Of a DNA stretch of 64,000 nt, positions 1-12,594 are shown one piece after another (positions within the stretch are counted from its first letter, which is position 1; every line of letters starts with the position of its first letter). Source of the stretch: Lasiodiplodia sp. COLG20 (Eukaryota > Ascomycota > Dothideomycetes > Botryosphaeriales > Botryosphaeriaceae); the NCBI GenBank assembly GCA_009801085.1, contig VNWV01000007.1, forward strand, positions 1,302,001 through 1,366,000, read 5' to 3'. A program made the position numbers and the translations under genes. The notes below the pieces were generated by a model. That model worked only from the letters and a program-made list of their open reading frames with translations, was not told the DNA's origin and ran no database searches.

Positions 1-3000
1 TGCGGAATCTAGTTGCCTGCGGCGGAGATGTGGAGGGTTGCAGATTAGCTTGCGTCTCTGCGTAGAAGGCAGGCCTGACAGAAGTCGAACCAGCGAGATG
101 TGTTCCTTCCTCCTGAACCCCCGACGTGGAGACTCTGCTGCGAACCCTGCGGGCGCAATGTGGCGAGGCGAAAAACGAAGTGCTGGCAACGCGATTGCCC
201 CGCGTGCACGTAGATAATTGATGAAGAAACTCCGGCTGCGCAAAAGTGACGCGGTTGCGGCTCATGCGCTGCATCTAGCAAGGGCGTAGGTCGGTCGTAA
301 CTTCTGCGGGCTGCCAAGACGCAGCCGCGACCTCGCTGATTTTCTGCTCGGGCGTAAATTTCTGGCTTGGCGCCATGTGGCTGATGACCTGGCTCGTTTG
401 CTTTGTAATAAACACAATCTGGCCAATCCGTGCCTCTCGTTGAGGTGAGCTCACGGACCACGTATACCACGCTAACGTTATTTATGCCTGCAACCGTAGT
501 GCGTTGTATGGGAACTAAAGCAGCACTAAACACGACGCCGTTGCTGCTACTTATTATAAGACAGTCCTAGAACGAGGTGCTCAAGAAACTTAACTGCTCA
601 ACTCTTAGAATGTCTGCGACTTGTACTTTTACCTTTCTTATCTAATAAACTCATTGTCTCTTTCGCCGTTCTAAAGGGTTAACGTTTCGCCGAAATGCAT
701 AAGGCAAGGACTTCTCCGGTCGCCGTGGGCTATCCACATTTCAATTTACTTTAACCTGAGACTGAAAGGGTCCCTCACACGAACGCATTACGGATCGCTA
801 CTCAAGTCCTGAATTTTGGTGGTGTGAGGGTGGTAGAAATTGCTGCCAGCCTCAACTAACGTATGAGGCAGCTGCTTGCGATTGATTCATGGATATTTCT
901 CGGCTTTGAGTAGAAGCAACTCTCTGATTGGTTTGTCGCGCGTTACTCAGATGACGAAACAATCGGCAAATGCGACCGATTGCTAAGTCAGCGCGGTGAT
1001 CGTTATGCTTTGCTGTTATTGCATCTTGGTTTCAGCGTCTCAGCGCGCGAGCGTTGGTCCACCTGGCACCCGCCTCCCCGCCATTCCGAAATTTCGCTCG
1101 CAATGATCAGGTAGCGGCGCAGGCGCAGACACGGACGAGGGTCACAACCGATATAGCAAACCCGTGGGCACATGAAGGACGGTCATGAGCGAGAGGTGGT
1201 CCCGAAGACTGGTGTCGTAAACACGGCCCATGAATCGGGGGCTCCGATCGCTGCTTTATGGAGAGGGCTGCCCTGTGAGCATCTTCATCTATGTCTGGCA
1301 AGGGAAAGGCGCTCATGCACCAAAACACCCGCTCCGGCGGGGGCAGCAATCTCCCGCCACCAGCAAACAGCTCCTGGACCTGTCCAGCGGCCTGACCAGC
1401 ATGATGCCACTTGTGGCCTGAGGACGCGGGCGCTTGCGGAACGCTTGACTTCATCAAAGCTAGCCACGCATGCTTTCCTTTTACCCCAAGCCATCTGGTA
1501 GAACTGGCTTGAATCTAAGAAAGGTCGGACCCCTGCGCCAATAAAGCAAATGACTCGAAAGCCGAGTTTCGAGGCGCGCTCATTGGAAACGGTTGCGCAG
1601 GATGCATGTCGGCGCAGCGCAAGAGAGGTTTCAGCTGGGGCACGCGAACATGTCGTCGACGTCGACCTGACCTGACCCACGCAGATGCAACCTCGAGTGG
1701 GACCCCCTGCTGACGAAGTGAGCTGAAAACCGGGGAGCAGGATCTAATCGGCGCCGCCGTTAGACCAAGCCGAGTATGTAAAGCGGGCGCCACACGATTC
1801 ATGATCGCCTCTAGCCAGCGCAGGCGGTTCACGCCGTGGCGGTCTAGCGGCATGCAACTCGGGCACGGGAGCCAACGCTCGCAAGTCTCGCAAAGCTCAG
1901 CTCGTGTTCCCGGCGTGTGCCATCGACTATATGCCGGCAGGCGATTCGAGTGCTGAAGTATAACTGGATCTGGCTAAATTCTTTAGCTCGACGAGGATGG
2001 CTGCGCTCGAGTGCCGGTCGATCCTGACCAAGCTCAGAGCTCATGGCTGTCTACGCGCCAGACCATCAGCATTCTGCCGCTCGTCCCCCGGTGATTTACA
2101 TGTCATGCTGGCTCGAGCGCGAGGCCTGCTGGTCGGCATTTGCCTGCACGCTCTTGGCATCGAAGCTCACGACCAGGGCAATAAGCGATGCCTGGAGCCT
2201 CAGACATTGCGGGTTCTCGTCTCGGCCTTCTGCGAGGGGAGCCAAGGAGCCTAACGCAAGACGGTTTGCCTAGCAGAAGGCGATCCCGCTACAGGCGAGA
2301 TCCGAGCAGGACTAGGAGGGGCGCTACTGGTCATCAGGCACGGGTCGGCGTCTGCTTGTACGTGCTCTCGAGCGCCCTACGGTTCCTTCGTACATTCGGG
2401 ACGCAGGGTGGGAAAAGATGAAGGACCCACAGCCACAAAGTTTTCACTTCTGCATCAACACACACACCCTCAGGGGCGGCGGTGGCGAGTGGACACGCAA
2501 CCGTCGCCGTCCACTCACGACGCAGCCCGACGCTTCTTTCCCAAGCGGCGGCGTTGGGAGTGCCGGCCTCTGCGCACGGAGATTTGGACGTCGTCGAATC
2601 CCGGCCCGTGCAAGCCATACGAGGCAGGCGCGACGAAAGGAGTTCTTTGGGCGTCTAGGACTTGGGCAGCAGCAGTCTGGCAGGACGCGTCCAAGCTCGC
2701 AACACCAGCGCTACCGACGTTAACCTCGGAGCCGGCAAGGCACGCGGCTCTGCTGGGCCGTCCGTGTGCAACGGAACAGAGCGGGTGTAGAGGATGCTGA
2801 TCTCCGCCGTTGGGTCGCCAGATCAGCAGCAAGCATGTGAGCCTGAGCCAAAAGCCGCATCGGCAACGGATCGCCGTCCCTGACGGAGAAGCGCGCTACG
2901 GCGGGGACTGGCTGCGCGATGATTGCAGCGGCTGTGGACGTTGGAGACGCGGGCGCCACCACCACGCGTCATCTGGCGGCTGTGGCTCGTGGAGCGCATG

Positions 3001-3964
3001 GAGAGAGTGAAGAAAAGTCGGGCCGATAGCGGTTCGCTGTGGTAGAAGAGGTGAGGGCGAGGGCGAGGGTCCACGATCAACACTTGGCCGCGCAGCGACG
3101 GACACAAGCGCAGTTGTGGCGATCATGTTCCAGACCGGCCGCTTGTGGGGTAGTTCCCGGGAGTGCTGCGAGGTGGAGGACGTCAGGGAGCAGCGGCAGC
3201 CGTCAGATCTGGCGCGCTCTCAGTGCCTCTCCATGGACGGAGCCAGCGCCTGCAAAGCCATGGGCCGGCGGCGGGCAGGCGCTGGGCGGCGGGTGGACCG
3301 CGACTCGATTGCTGCGCCCACCGACGATCCCGCTCATCAGGGTGATGCTCGCATGGGTGCCTGAATCAGCGTCTTGGGCGGAGCTGGTATATCTGTGCAA
3401 GATCCGGCCGCACTGGGCGTGGGTGGTTCCGGATTAGCTGGGGCTAGCCGACGTAGCGTACCGCAGAGCCAGGACGCGTGCTCGCGCTCGAAACGAGGTG
3501 TTTGCTCGCCATTGTCAAAGGCAGAGGCTGTCTTCATCAAACTAGCGGCCCCAGGGTTTAAGAGCAGACGGCAGCGGTAGGGATCAAGGCCCGCGGCTGA
3601 TCGCGCGGTTGTGGGCAGAAGGCGCATGGTGCGTCTGTCTGCAGTCCACCGCAGGTCCGTCTTTTAAAATCGCCTGCCGGTCCTTTCGCGCAAGCAGGCT
3701 CTCGCGCGCCGTCCCCTATTCGCCCGCACGCCTCGATTGCCCGCTCAGGAACACCGCTTAGGAAGCATCTCCGCCCCGGCGCTTGGTTCGGACGTCCACT
3801 AGGTGAGGACCCTTATGCGCACTGGGCCGCCCCGATTTGCGCCATTGGGCGCTGATAGTGACCGCCTATAACCTGTGCAGAGACACTCAGTTTTGCGAGG
3901 CCAAGGCCGGCCCCAGGCCGTCGCAGTGAGAGAATTGTTAGACCGTCCAGCCGTCATCCGTGGT
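1..3964. other. gene-free stretch (left edge)
   Basis: I see no supportable gene in this 4 kb. Reading frames of 60 to 160 codons occur on both strands, but they overlap each other and carry no recognisable motif. None can be joined to a neighbour by convincing splice sites. The last 300 bases are probably the promoter and leader of the zinc-cluster gene that follows; an A/T block of the TTTTAAAA type lies near 3662-3669. Confidence 0.5.
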
Positions 3965-6065
3965 ATGCGTCCATCAGGTAAGAAAACCGGTGCCTGGCCC
4001 TGCGCCTAGCGTCGTGCTTAGCCTTTCCCTCCACTGCGACACGCTGACAGTGCCCAACCCATGGTCTTGTTGTCTTGACACTGACACCAACAATGTGCAG
4101 AAGTGCCCATAGACCCGACCCTGCCCTCGTCGGTGACTCCGCAAAACCATTCCACCGCCGCCGTCCCGCCGCCGCCGAGATCTGCAGACGAGACAGATCA
4201 TCGAGTCATTCTGTCTTCCTCTTCATCCGTCCCCGTCCAAACAGGTAACATGCCGGCCTACCAGCAGCGGCCTTTGTTTCGACCCATCCAGGTCGGCCCT
4301 TCTCCTCCGCAGCTCTCTTCTCAGTCCTCGGACAACACTCCCTCGCCCACCACCACCACTCCCAAGCTCGGCTCCAAGAGAGGGCGCATCACCGCCATAG
4401 CTTGCGTGCCGTGCAAGAAACGAAAGAGCAAGGTGCGTGTCGCGTCCCGCAGCGCCGTCCCACCTCCCACTGACGCCGTGGTCGCCTGCAGTGCAATGGG
4501 TTGCAGCCCGTCTGCAACACGTGCGCTATCAAAGGCTCGACATGCAGCTACGACATGCGACAGGAACATAGGTGGCAGGGCACGCTGCGTGTGAACGTGA
4601 AGAAGTTGGAGCAGGAGCTAGAAGAGGTCAAGTCCGTCCTTCCGTTGCTCGCAACATCGTCCCAGCGCGAGGCCGCAACCCGACTCGCAATCGAGATCCA
4701 GAACAACGGCTTTTCCGAGCATTCGGCCGACGAGATGAGGAAGATACTCGAGGGGCCCAGGACGATCCGACCAGAGCCCGACGACGCCGCCCCCGCCGTG
4801 GGTTCTTCGTCGTCATCGTCAATCGGCGGCGACCAGAAGAGTGACGTGACGGCGACGGCAGCATCGCCGGAATCGATGCCAGCATACTACGCTGGATACG
4901 AGCAGAACGTCAGTCCTGGCTTTACCCAAGGCCTGCCCACCACCACTGAGGTGTGCTCCACACGCCCCATCCGTCTGAGGTACCTAACACGACGTCGTAG
5001 GCGCAATGGTCGGCACATCCCCTCTTGACGACAGGCGACAGCGGCGTATGGATGCCGGACGGGACCTTTTCTCCACCGCACGTGCAAACGTCGCCGTATC
5101 GGGAAGGGTCAACCGCTCCCGCGGTCTTGTCGCACGGAAAGTTAGTGCCATCAAGCGACGGGCGCGAGCGCATCCACTGACCTTTACTACAGCAAGCAGG
5201 ACATTCTTGGACCGAGTGCTTCGTCGATCCCCATCGCACCCCATCCCATTAACCACCCATCCATGAATTTCCAGTCAGCCTTGGCGCACGGGTCGTCAAT
5301 CAATCCAGTGACGTATACCTACGCAACCTTCCGGGAAAGAAAGAGGCAAGAACAAGCGGACGGGGAAGCAGATATGAAGGTCTTTGGCGACCGAGAGAAC
5401 GACATCCGCGGCCTGCTGAATGGGGAGACTGAGTTTAGTAACGAACAGCCTCTGTCGGTCTGGGCTCCACGGGTGGCAAATGTCTTTTTCAACCACGTTG
5501 GTATTCCGGAAAAGCTCGCGGCCTGCGAAGTGCTCAAGGAGGTTATGGCGGTATGCATCCAAAGACTTTCCAGCACCCCCAAGGGGCGGAGTGCCCGGTC
5601 TAATATGGTCGGTCCTACTGACAAGCGAAATAGTGGCAAATCTGTCCCAGCCGGCAGAATCTAGAAAGGCTTCCAGAATGGGCGAGACCCACGCAATTTC
5701 AGCAGGTCATGCCGCATGATCCGACCATCGACTTTCTCCCCTGGTAGGTTTTCGAATGGCCGGAGTACGGTCCGGGAAGAGGGCGGAAAACTCCTAACAC
5801 TTTGTCCTGTAGGCCTTCTGTCCGCGACTTTTTTCTACACAACACCGACCAGCACGTAGCAGGCGTCCTCGTAAACCATCTGTCCCTAAATTGGCCCCAC
5901 GAAGATTCCCATACTGTTTATTGCGAGCCGAGCTCTGGTAAACTGGCCTTGTCAGCTGCCTTCCGCGAGCACATTAGCAACCTCAGCAACTGGACGCTTG
6001 CCCCAGAATTGTTCGAACAGATGCCGTTCCTGCTCGGTAAGGTCCGAGCAACAGGGATGCATTGA
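3965..6065 (+). CDS. Zn2Cys6 fungal transcription factor with C-terminal DUF3425-like region
   Basis: Nuclear DNA-binding regulator of the Gal4 class; its target is unknown. Exons inferred by frame: 3965-3977, 4101-4432, 4492-4950, 5001-5140, 5193-5550, 5634-5743 and 5813-6065. Together they give 1665 bases (554 residues) with every junction GT-AG and in frame. The zinc cluster has Cys106, 109, 116, 123, 126 and 133 (spacing C-x2-C-x6-C-x6-C-x2-C-x6-C), and an intron splits it between the second and third cysteines. A basic stretch precedes the cluster, and a short heptad-like segment (KKLEQELEEVK) follows it. The C-terminus contains DFLPWPSVRDFFL, the kind of motif seen in DUF3425 regions of fungal bZIP and zinc-cluster regulators. 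The 13-base first exon is the least certain part; the first ATG inside exon 2 is at 4250. No neighbour suggests its pathway. Confidence 0.85.
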
Positions 6066-8319
6066 GGCATTCAACGGTTGAAATGGTCCTAGCGGCACAT
6101 CCCCCTATGGTTCGGCCCAAACGGACATGTGTGACGATATTCGCAACGGCCTTGGATAAAATGTGTTCACCCAGCACGACGACATGGTTCCCCTCGACTG
6201 ATAATAAAAAAACTATCCGGCGATTGGATCTGCGGGGATTTTGATCCTTGGGAGACGTGGAAAGTGATTAGTGGAAACGGTGCAGTGTTGGACCGAGACA
6301 GAATCGGCACCGCTACACATCCTCTCTTTGCAATCTTACCGTCGATCTTGGTAAAATCCGACCTTCACACATAGTTGGCATTGGACTGCTTGCTTTGATG
6401 CAATCGTTGATCCAACGAATCTGGTGTGCAACGTGCATGCGCTCTGTCGTGTGTTCATGTTAGATGATCCTTTTCCCCCGTGCGAGTGCCGACCCCAGCT
6501 CTTTCATGCTTCACCCCCTTGTACATCAGTTGACATTCTCCCAAGTTTTCGCGATATTGTATTGTCTTTCTCTTGCTTTTTTTCCTTTGTTTCTAGTCGG
6601 CAGTGTTGGTACGTGCGTATTAAGCCTTTCGGATTCTGTATTTGTGTTTGAACATTTTACTTTTCCAAGTTTGGTGTTTGTGATGAACGCCTATGGGCAA
6701 AATTGCAGCAAGCGTGGCGCTCAAGAGGAGGGATATCGTTTTATTCCCAGTACTGTTTGCTTTCCTGCGGTTCCTCGGCGTGTGTGTGTGTGTGATCCGA
6801 TAGACATGAGGGAAGTCTGGCGTTGTGAATTTCGGACGACAGAAGGACCGGCAATCCTTATGCAGAAGCTCCTTTTCCGCTTGGCCCACCGTATTCCCTG
6901 CGGCTGCCCACCTCGTCAGTCTAGAATCCACGGGGGTCGGTGTCTGACTCAGGACAATGGGGAAAGGGCCGAAAATGAAGTTAGAAGGGAGGAGGAAGGA
7001 GAGGGGGAGCAGCAGTCTGTAGATAAATAAAAATGGGGAGGAGAGGAAAAGCACAGTGTCAGCAAGCCATGCACCACGAGCCAAGCGTTTTGGATTGTGT
7101 AAGATCAGGGCCGGGCGACCTTCAGTTCAAGTAGCGCAACGGCCACGGGCACCGTGACCATCTGTGCCCGGATTCTATTAGCATGTATTTCTCCAGGTCG
7201 CAACGTAATGGCTTGGGCGGAAATAATCCGGAGCAAACGAGGGGCGTTCGTCTCTTTTAACAGACTGACAGGAACGCCTGATCTGATCGGATTTACAAAA
7301 CATGCACAAGCCCTCGCCTGTCCACACAGTGCGCTCCGATCATCGCCCATTGCGTCACGGCGCGAATCGGTGCACGGAATGCATCACCCGTTTGGATTCC
7401 TCGTAATCTTACTGGTACACATCATGCGCTCTTACAACAGCACCTATACAGCGCCACAGGGAACGATATCTTTGATGGGCCGCAGCGACACATTCGCGCC
7501 CAAAGAAAGGTGCTGCGGTCAAGCCCAGGCCTCAGGCGCCAGAGGCATGCGGCCCAAGCATTACCCGATCTGGAATTTCTGAGGCGGAAAAAGAAAACAA
7601 AACACGCAACCAACCGAGATTCCGATTGACCGAAGCGGTAGCTGCAGGGTCTTCACATGGAAACTGCCCGGGGCTCAACGCGAAGAGCTGCACGAGCTGT
7701 TCGTTATTTCCGGCCCACTTCGTTCCTTTGGAATTAATTGGGGGGAGGGCCGGCCATTTGACCGACGAGATGCAAGCCATCGACAAGAGCAACAAGTGGG
7801 ATATATGGAAGGATGTGGCTCCACTCGCCCCGAGGGCGCGGCCCCGCAAGCTACAATATTAGGAGTTTATGCGGTCCATCGCTTACATGCAAAACGGCTC
7901 ACGGGAGTGGTCGAAATCGTGCCGACACCATGTGTCGATGCGGTGGTACAATTGGCCTATTACGGTTTCTCTGACAGGCCAGAATACGCGTCCTTCATAT
8001 ATTGTATTCCTGTTCTCGGAGCCCAAGGGTTCGTCATTCGAATGATGTAATGCGCCCGGACCCGAGTCGATTAGTGCCGCGAGTTTGAGCGCGCACTGAC
8101 CTACTCATGAATGCCAGTAACAGCGTGTGAATTAGGAAACAACATTCAGTCAAAGCAATTGCTGTGCCGCACATGGCTGGCTCTGACCAGGGGGGGGCAT
8201 GCCATCCGAAACATTTATTCCCGAGAACTCCCAAGGAAGGAAAGCCGGCTCCCCTTGCAGGGCCTGCCGCAATCACAACAGCCAAGAGTATACACAGCCT
8301 ACGTTGCTCTCCACGACTT
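6066..8319. other. intergenic, no gene recognised
   Basis: About 2.25 kb between the zinc-cluster factor and the 3' end of PEX14. It is richer in A/T than the genes, with a TG microsatellite near 6779-6792 and purine-rich tracts near 6985-7045. Open frames of up to 188 codons overlap on both strands without recognisable domains. It probably holds the 3' UTRs of both flanking genes. Confidence 0.5.
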
Positions 8320-9574
8320 TCATGCTCCAGCACCTGCTTCGCTGACGGTACCGCTCTCCGACGTGTCCTTCTTCTCTGCGTCGTTTTTCTTAGCTGCTGC
8401 CATTTGCCAGGCCGGAATCGCGGCGCGCCCGTTGCTGAACCTGGCGTACGGGCTTGATGATGATGCCTGCGCTGCAGGCGTCGCCGCTGACGAGCTGCTG
8501 CCATCTTGCTGCTGTGTCTCGCTCGTGCTATTCGTCGAGGTGCCGGCTGGCGCAGACGAAGCTGCAGCCGGAGTCGCAGGAGTCGCACCCCCGCCATTCA
8601 CACCAGCAGCTGGAGAGCCCCACATATTTACGCCTGATGTCGGTCTCGCCGCGGTGCTTGGCGTGCCCGACCCCATGCGGTTCCCAACCAGCGTCTTCAG
8701 GCTCTTCAGTTCCTGCGAAAGATCCTTCAATCTATTGTCGGTGCCCTCCTTGTGTGCTTCGAGAGCCTTCGGGATCAGGTCCCGCAGCCCCCGCACGTCA
8801 TCCTCCAGCCTGCGGCTGTCGGCGTCGCGCCGCTTCAGAGATTCCTTGAGAGAATCCATGACCGACTCCATTTCCGCGACTGCTGAGTCCAGGCGCTGTG
8901 TCCTTGTTTCCTCGGCGGCCTTGAGAGCGGTTGTGTCTGTATTCAGTTGGTCCAGAAGGGCGAATGCTTTCTCGAACGACTCATCAATCGACTTCTTATC
9001 CTGCTCGAGCTGGGGTGGCGTCGGGGGTGCTATTAGAGGGTAGATGTAACGCTGTGCGCGGTCAGCCTGAGTTCGGCATACGGGATGGTCCTCATCTACC
9101 TTTGCCGTGAAATAGAGGCCGTAGCCTACTCCACCCATCACGGTGGCCATGATGAACCAGTCTCGCCAGTCGCGCTTTGGCACCCTACAATCGCGTCGGA
9201 TCAGCCACTGGTTCGATTTGTTCTACGCGTCATTGGCGTCGCTTACGGCGGTGGAGGTGGAGGTTGCTGCCAGTAGCCCGGATATGCGCCATAGCCAGGA
9301 GGCGGCGGCGGTTGTTGGTAGCCATAGCCCGGGGCAGGGCTCGAGACTGCCGGTGACGGCGGCGGGCCCTCGCCGCCTGCGCGAGCTAGGGCAGCATCAA
9401 CCTCCTCCTGCGTGAGGTTCTTGGACTGGAGAAAGGCAATGCGCTTCTCCACTGGAGCGCTGGCCACTGAGGGATCCTGGAGGACTGCAACTGACGGTGA
9501 GCTCGGGTCCGGACGCGCTGCTGCAGATTTTGCTCACACGTAACCGCTGAGTTGACGAGGTCCTCGCGGACCAT
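8320..9574 (-). CDS. PEX14: Peroxin-14, peroxisomal docking protein
   Basis: Pex14 is the peroxisomal membrane docking factor for the cargo receptors Pex5 and Pex7. Exons on the minus strand: 9574-9538, 9484-9247, 9184-9100 and 9051-8320, giving 363 residues. The N-terminal 45 residues fit the conserved Pex14 N-domain that binds the receptors: REDLVNSAVTFLQDP, then KRIAFLQSKNLTQEEVD. A proline-rich linker with PPPPP runs follows. A hydrophobic segment at about residues 100-122 (WFIMATVMGGVGYGLYF) is the expected membrane anchor. A long charged coiled coil (about 135-220) and a low-complexity Ser/Ala/Thr tail complete the typical layout. The third intron is only 48 bases (9052-9099) and in frame, so an unspliced product would stay open. 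Length and domain order are normal for the family. The 3-ketoacyl-CoA thiolase at 30-31 kb is a plausible client pathway but is not linked by position. Confidence 0.93.
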
Positions 9575-10283
9575 GGTGACGGCGGGTTTGGCTCAGCACT
9601 GAGTGTTAGGTCATCGAGGTCGGGTTGCGGGTTAGTTGTTGCGGGTCGCGGTAGAAGGCGGCTCGATACCCGTCCAAGCCGAGGCTCTCTGACCGGGTGG
9701 AGATTTTAATCTTATCTAGATCCGAAGAATCGCCGTCGGTCGGCCGACCTGCATTCTCGCTCGTGGCGCGCCTGCTCTATTTATTTCTCCACATCCATTG
9801 TCGACCCTGGGCACTTTTTTCCGTAATGTGGCTCGCTTGCGACTGCTGTTTTCAACCGTTGCCCAGCAATTCCAGCAAAGCACTGACTCGATCTCGTATC
9901 ACGGATCTACCCCGTGCCCACAGTGACTTGCAGCTCGGCCATCACCCAAGACATCGATCATATCTATCTATATCCTCTAGCGTCGCCTTCCCTATGGCTG
10001 CTTCGTGCGTTTAGACACTACTCTGCTGTCGTTTGTAGCTTCTGGTGTCCGGCGTCAACCGTCCTCATGAGCGGCGATCTTAATGCTGTGCGCCGCCTTC
10101 GGCCTTGGCTTTCCTCTTCTTGCCTAATCGAATCCATCAAGTCGTTCTTGGGTCTGAAAATTCTCGCCGCCTCCGCCGCCCTTTCCGAGGCCAAATCTTA
10201 TCGATCAATCTCTTATACTGCCGTCACCCGGCGAGAAACTGTGAAACTCACTAACTCTCAGTGTACTTCGAACACAGCACAGG
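9575..10283 (+). promoter_or_regulatory. promoter region of the siderophore transporter with GATA-type sites
   Basis: This 709-base stretch separates PEX14 from the divergent MFS gene and must hold both promoters. It contains TTATCTAGAT at 9712-9721, a run of overlapping TATCTATCTATATC at 9961-9974 and TTATCGAT at 10199-10206. These are GATA-factor core sites on the minus strand. In ascomycetes the iron repressors SreA, SRE and Urbs1 bind GATA sites (consensus ATCWGATAA) upstream of siderophore genes. None of these sites is a perfect match to that longer consensus, so iron control is an inference. Confidence 0.4.
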
Positions 10284-12189
10284 ATGGCCACAGAGATTAT
10301 TTCACCCAAAGGAATCGCTTCCGACAATGCGCCTCGTGATGAGGCCAAGACTCCCTCACGGGAGGAAGAGTTCCAGTTGATGGGCTCCACCAGCCCTGGA
10401 GTCAAGCGCATGGAGGCTTTATCTGCTCATCTTACTCTATTTGATCGCATCTTTCTATTCGTGGGCGTTTTCATCATCGCGTACTCATACTCTCTCGACG
10501 GAACCGTGAGGTACACCTATCAGGTACAAAGTCCTTTTTTTTTTTTTTGGCCATATTCCTTTGCTAATCCCTCAAAGACCACTGCCACGGCCTCCTTCCA
10601 AAACCACAGTCTCTTGGCTTCCATCAATGTCGTCCGTAGCGTCATTGCCGCTGTTGCTCAGCCCACCGCCGCCAAAATTGCAGACGTGTTCGGTCGTATC
10701 GAACTCGTTCTCGTATCCATCTTCTTTTACGTGCTTGGAACCATCATCGAGGCAGTTTCCAACGACGTGGCCACATTCTGTGCTGGTGCTGTGCTGTACC
10801 AGGTCAGTGCCTCGCATCTCAATTCATACCTAACAGCTAACCTTAGTCTAGTTGGGCTATACCTCTGTCATATTGTTGGTTGAGGTCATAATCGGGGACG
10901 TTTCTTCGCTCCGTTCGCGTCTCTTCTTGTCTTATATACCTGCAACCCCCTTCATCATCAACACTTGGGTTTCGGGCGACATCACTTCCTCAACTCTCGC
11001 CAATGCTGGCTGGAGATGGGGAATCGGCATGTGGGCCATTGTGTACCCGGTCAGCGCCCTCCCTCTTCTCGCCGCTTTGTTTATTGCCCATCGTCGCGCT
11101 AAGAAGTCCGCCGAGCTTGCCGACTACAAGACGCCCTTCGAGATATTGGGCGCCAAGGGCCTCGCAAAAGCGCTTTTCTGGCAGCTCGACGTGATTGGCA
11201 TCATTCTCATGATCGCAGTATTCGCGCTGATCCTAACACCCCTTACACTCGCCGGTGGTACCGCCGAGAGCTGGGGCCAGGCTCATATTCTGGCCCCACT
11301 GATTATAGGTCTTTTTTGCATCCCGCTTTTCGCCTTCTGGGAGATCAAGGCTGTGCACCCGCTCATCCCATTCCATCTGCTCAAGGACCGGGCGGTCTGG
11401 GGTGCCCTCGGCATCGCCATGTGCTTGAACTGGGCTTGGTATATGCAAGCAGACTTCCTCTATACCGTCCTCGTCGTCGCCTTCAACGAGTCGATCAAGT
11501 CTGCCACGCGCATCACCCAGCTGTACAGCTTCGCCTCCGTCCTCATGGGCTGGTTCCTCGGCGTCATCGTCTTCAAGGTCCGCCGGCTCAAGCCCTTCAT
11601 CGTCTTCGGCACGTGTCTGTTCATGGTCGCCTTCGGCATGCTGATACACTACCGCGGCGGCACCTCGCTGAGCCACCACGCCGGCATGGTGGGCGCTCAG
11701 GTGGTGCTTGGTTTGGCTGGCGGCCTTTTCCCCTACCCCACACAGGCCTCGATCCAGGCCGCGGCCAAGCACGAGCACCTGGCCATCGTTACCGGTCTCT
11801 TTTTGGGCACATACAACATCGGCTCGGCGCTGGGTGCGTGCGTCTCAGGTGCCGTCTGGTCGCAGGTCCTGCCAGGACAGCTCGAGAGGCACATCGGCAA
11901 CGCGACGACGGCTGCCACCGTCTACGCGGACCCGCTCACCTGGTCCTACAGTAACCCTGTGGGTACGCCTGACCGTGATGCCGTCATCGCCGCCTACCGG
12001 ACCACTCAGAATTACCTGTGCATCACCGGCATCTGTCTGAGCTCCCTACTCATCTTCTTCTCGCTCGTCCTGCGCAATCCAAAGCTTACCGACCAGCAGA
12101 GTTTGCCGGGGGCTGAGGAGAAGGGCGGTGCCGCCCCCGAGGTGCAGGAGGGTGGGCAGAAGAATGGCATCCTGGCGAAAATATTCTAG
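10284..12189 (+). CDS. Siderophore-iron MFS transporter (ARN/SIT/MirB type)
   Basis: Proton-coupled uptake of ferric siderophores across the plasma membrane, judged by family. Exons 10284-10523, 10578-10802 and 10852-12189 give 600 residues, the usual size for 14-TM siderophore transporters. A hydrophilic N-terminus of about 65 residues leads into TM1, followed by the family motif [12 protein letters not shown]. Later segments include [14 protein letters not shown] (the MFS loop 2-3 signature region) and [13 protein letters not shown], which is characteristic of this group. The C-terminus is charged and ends with a short basic tail. Introns are 54 and 49 bases. Upstream GATA sites suggest iron repression. 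A fold-back repeat begins 42 bases after the stop codon, probably inside the 3' UTR. The substrate (fusarinine, coprogen, ferrichrome) cannot be read from the sequence. No siderophore synthetase or acyltransferase is present in the window. Confidence 0.88.
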
Positions 12190-12230
12190 ATCTCCGGGAG
12201 CTAGCGTGGATTTATTTTTCGCTCATAACA

Positions 12231-12310
12231 TGGGTAGTTGAAGCTATCATCCGGACGTGAATGTATAGTCATTAATTCCACATTTACATCCAGATAGCTT
12301 CAACTGCCCG
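12231..12310. repeat. Fold-back repeat copy A
   Basis: An 80-bp imperfect palindrome. The left arm GTTGAAGCTATC...GAATGT is mirrored by ACATTT...GATAGCTTCAAC. A second copy in the same orientation lies at 16526-16606. Between them is the intronless protease/zinc-finger gene. The arms differ mainly by transitions and a 3-base deletion on the right side of this copy. The structure is like a miniature inverted-repeat or fold-back element. Confidence 0.8.
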
Positions 12311-12594
12311 TCAATGTTCTTTTTCAGAAAAAGAAAAAGAAAAGTCACGGGGAGCTATGTACACTCTTGGCTGTTGTGATGTGATTCATTTTCTGTGTGG
12401 CTTTCTTTCCTTTGGAGTCGACGAAGATAGTCAAACTCATTAACCCCGTCGAACACGCTAGTGGTGTGGTTCAGATACCGGCGCATCAATGTTAAAGTCA
12501 TTAATTCATTCTAGCTGGCCTTCATTCTGTTCCGTGGTTCTCACTTCACTCCAACAAAATAGCATGTCCACTCGCACTCATTAGAAATCTATAG

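Noticed and set aside
45..533. 162-codon minus-strand frame at the left edge
   Set aside because: No motif, no splice partner and no sign of codon selection.
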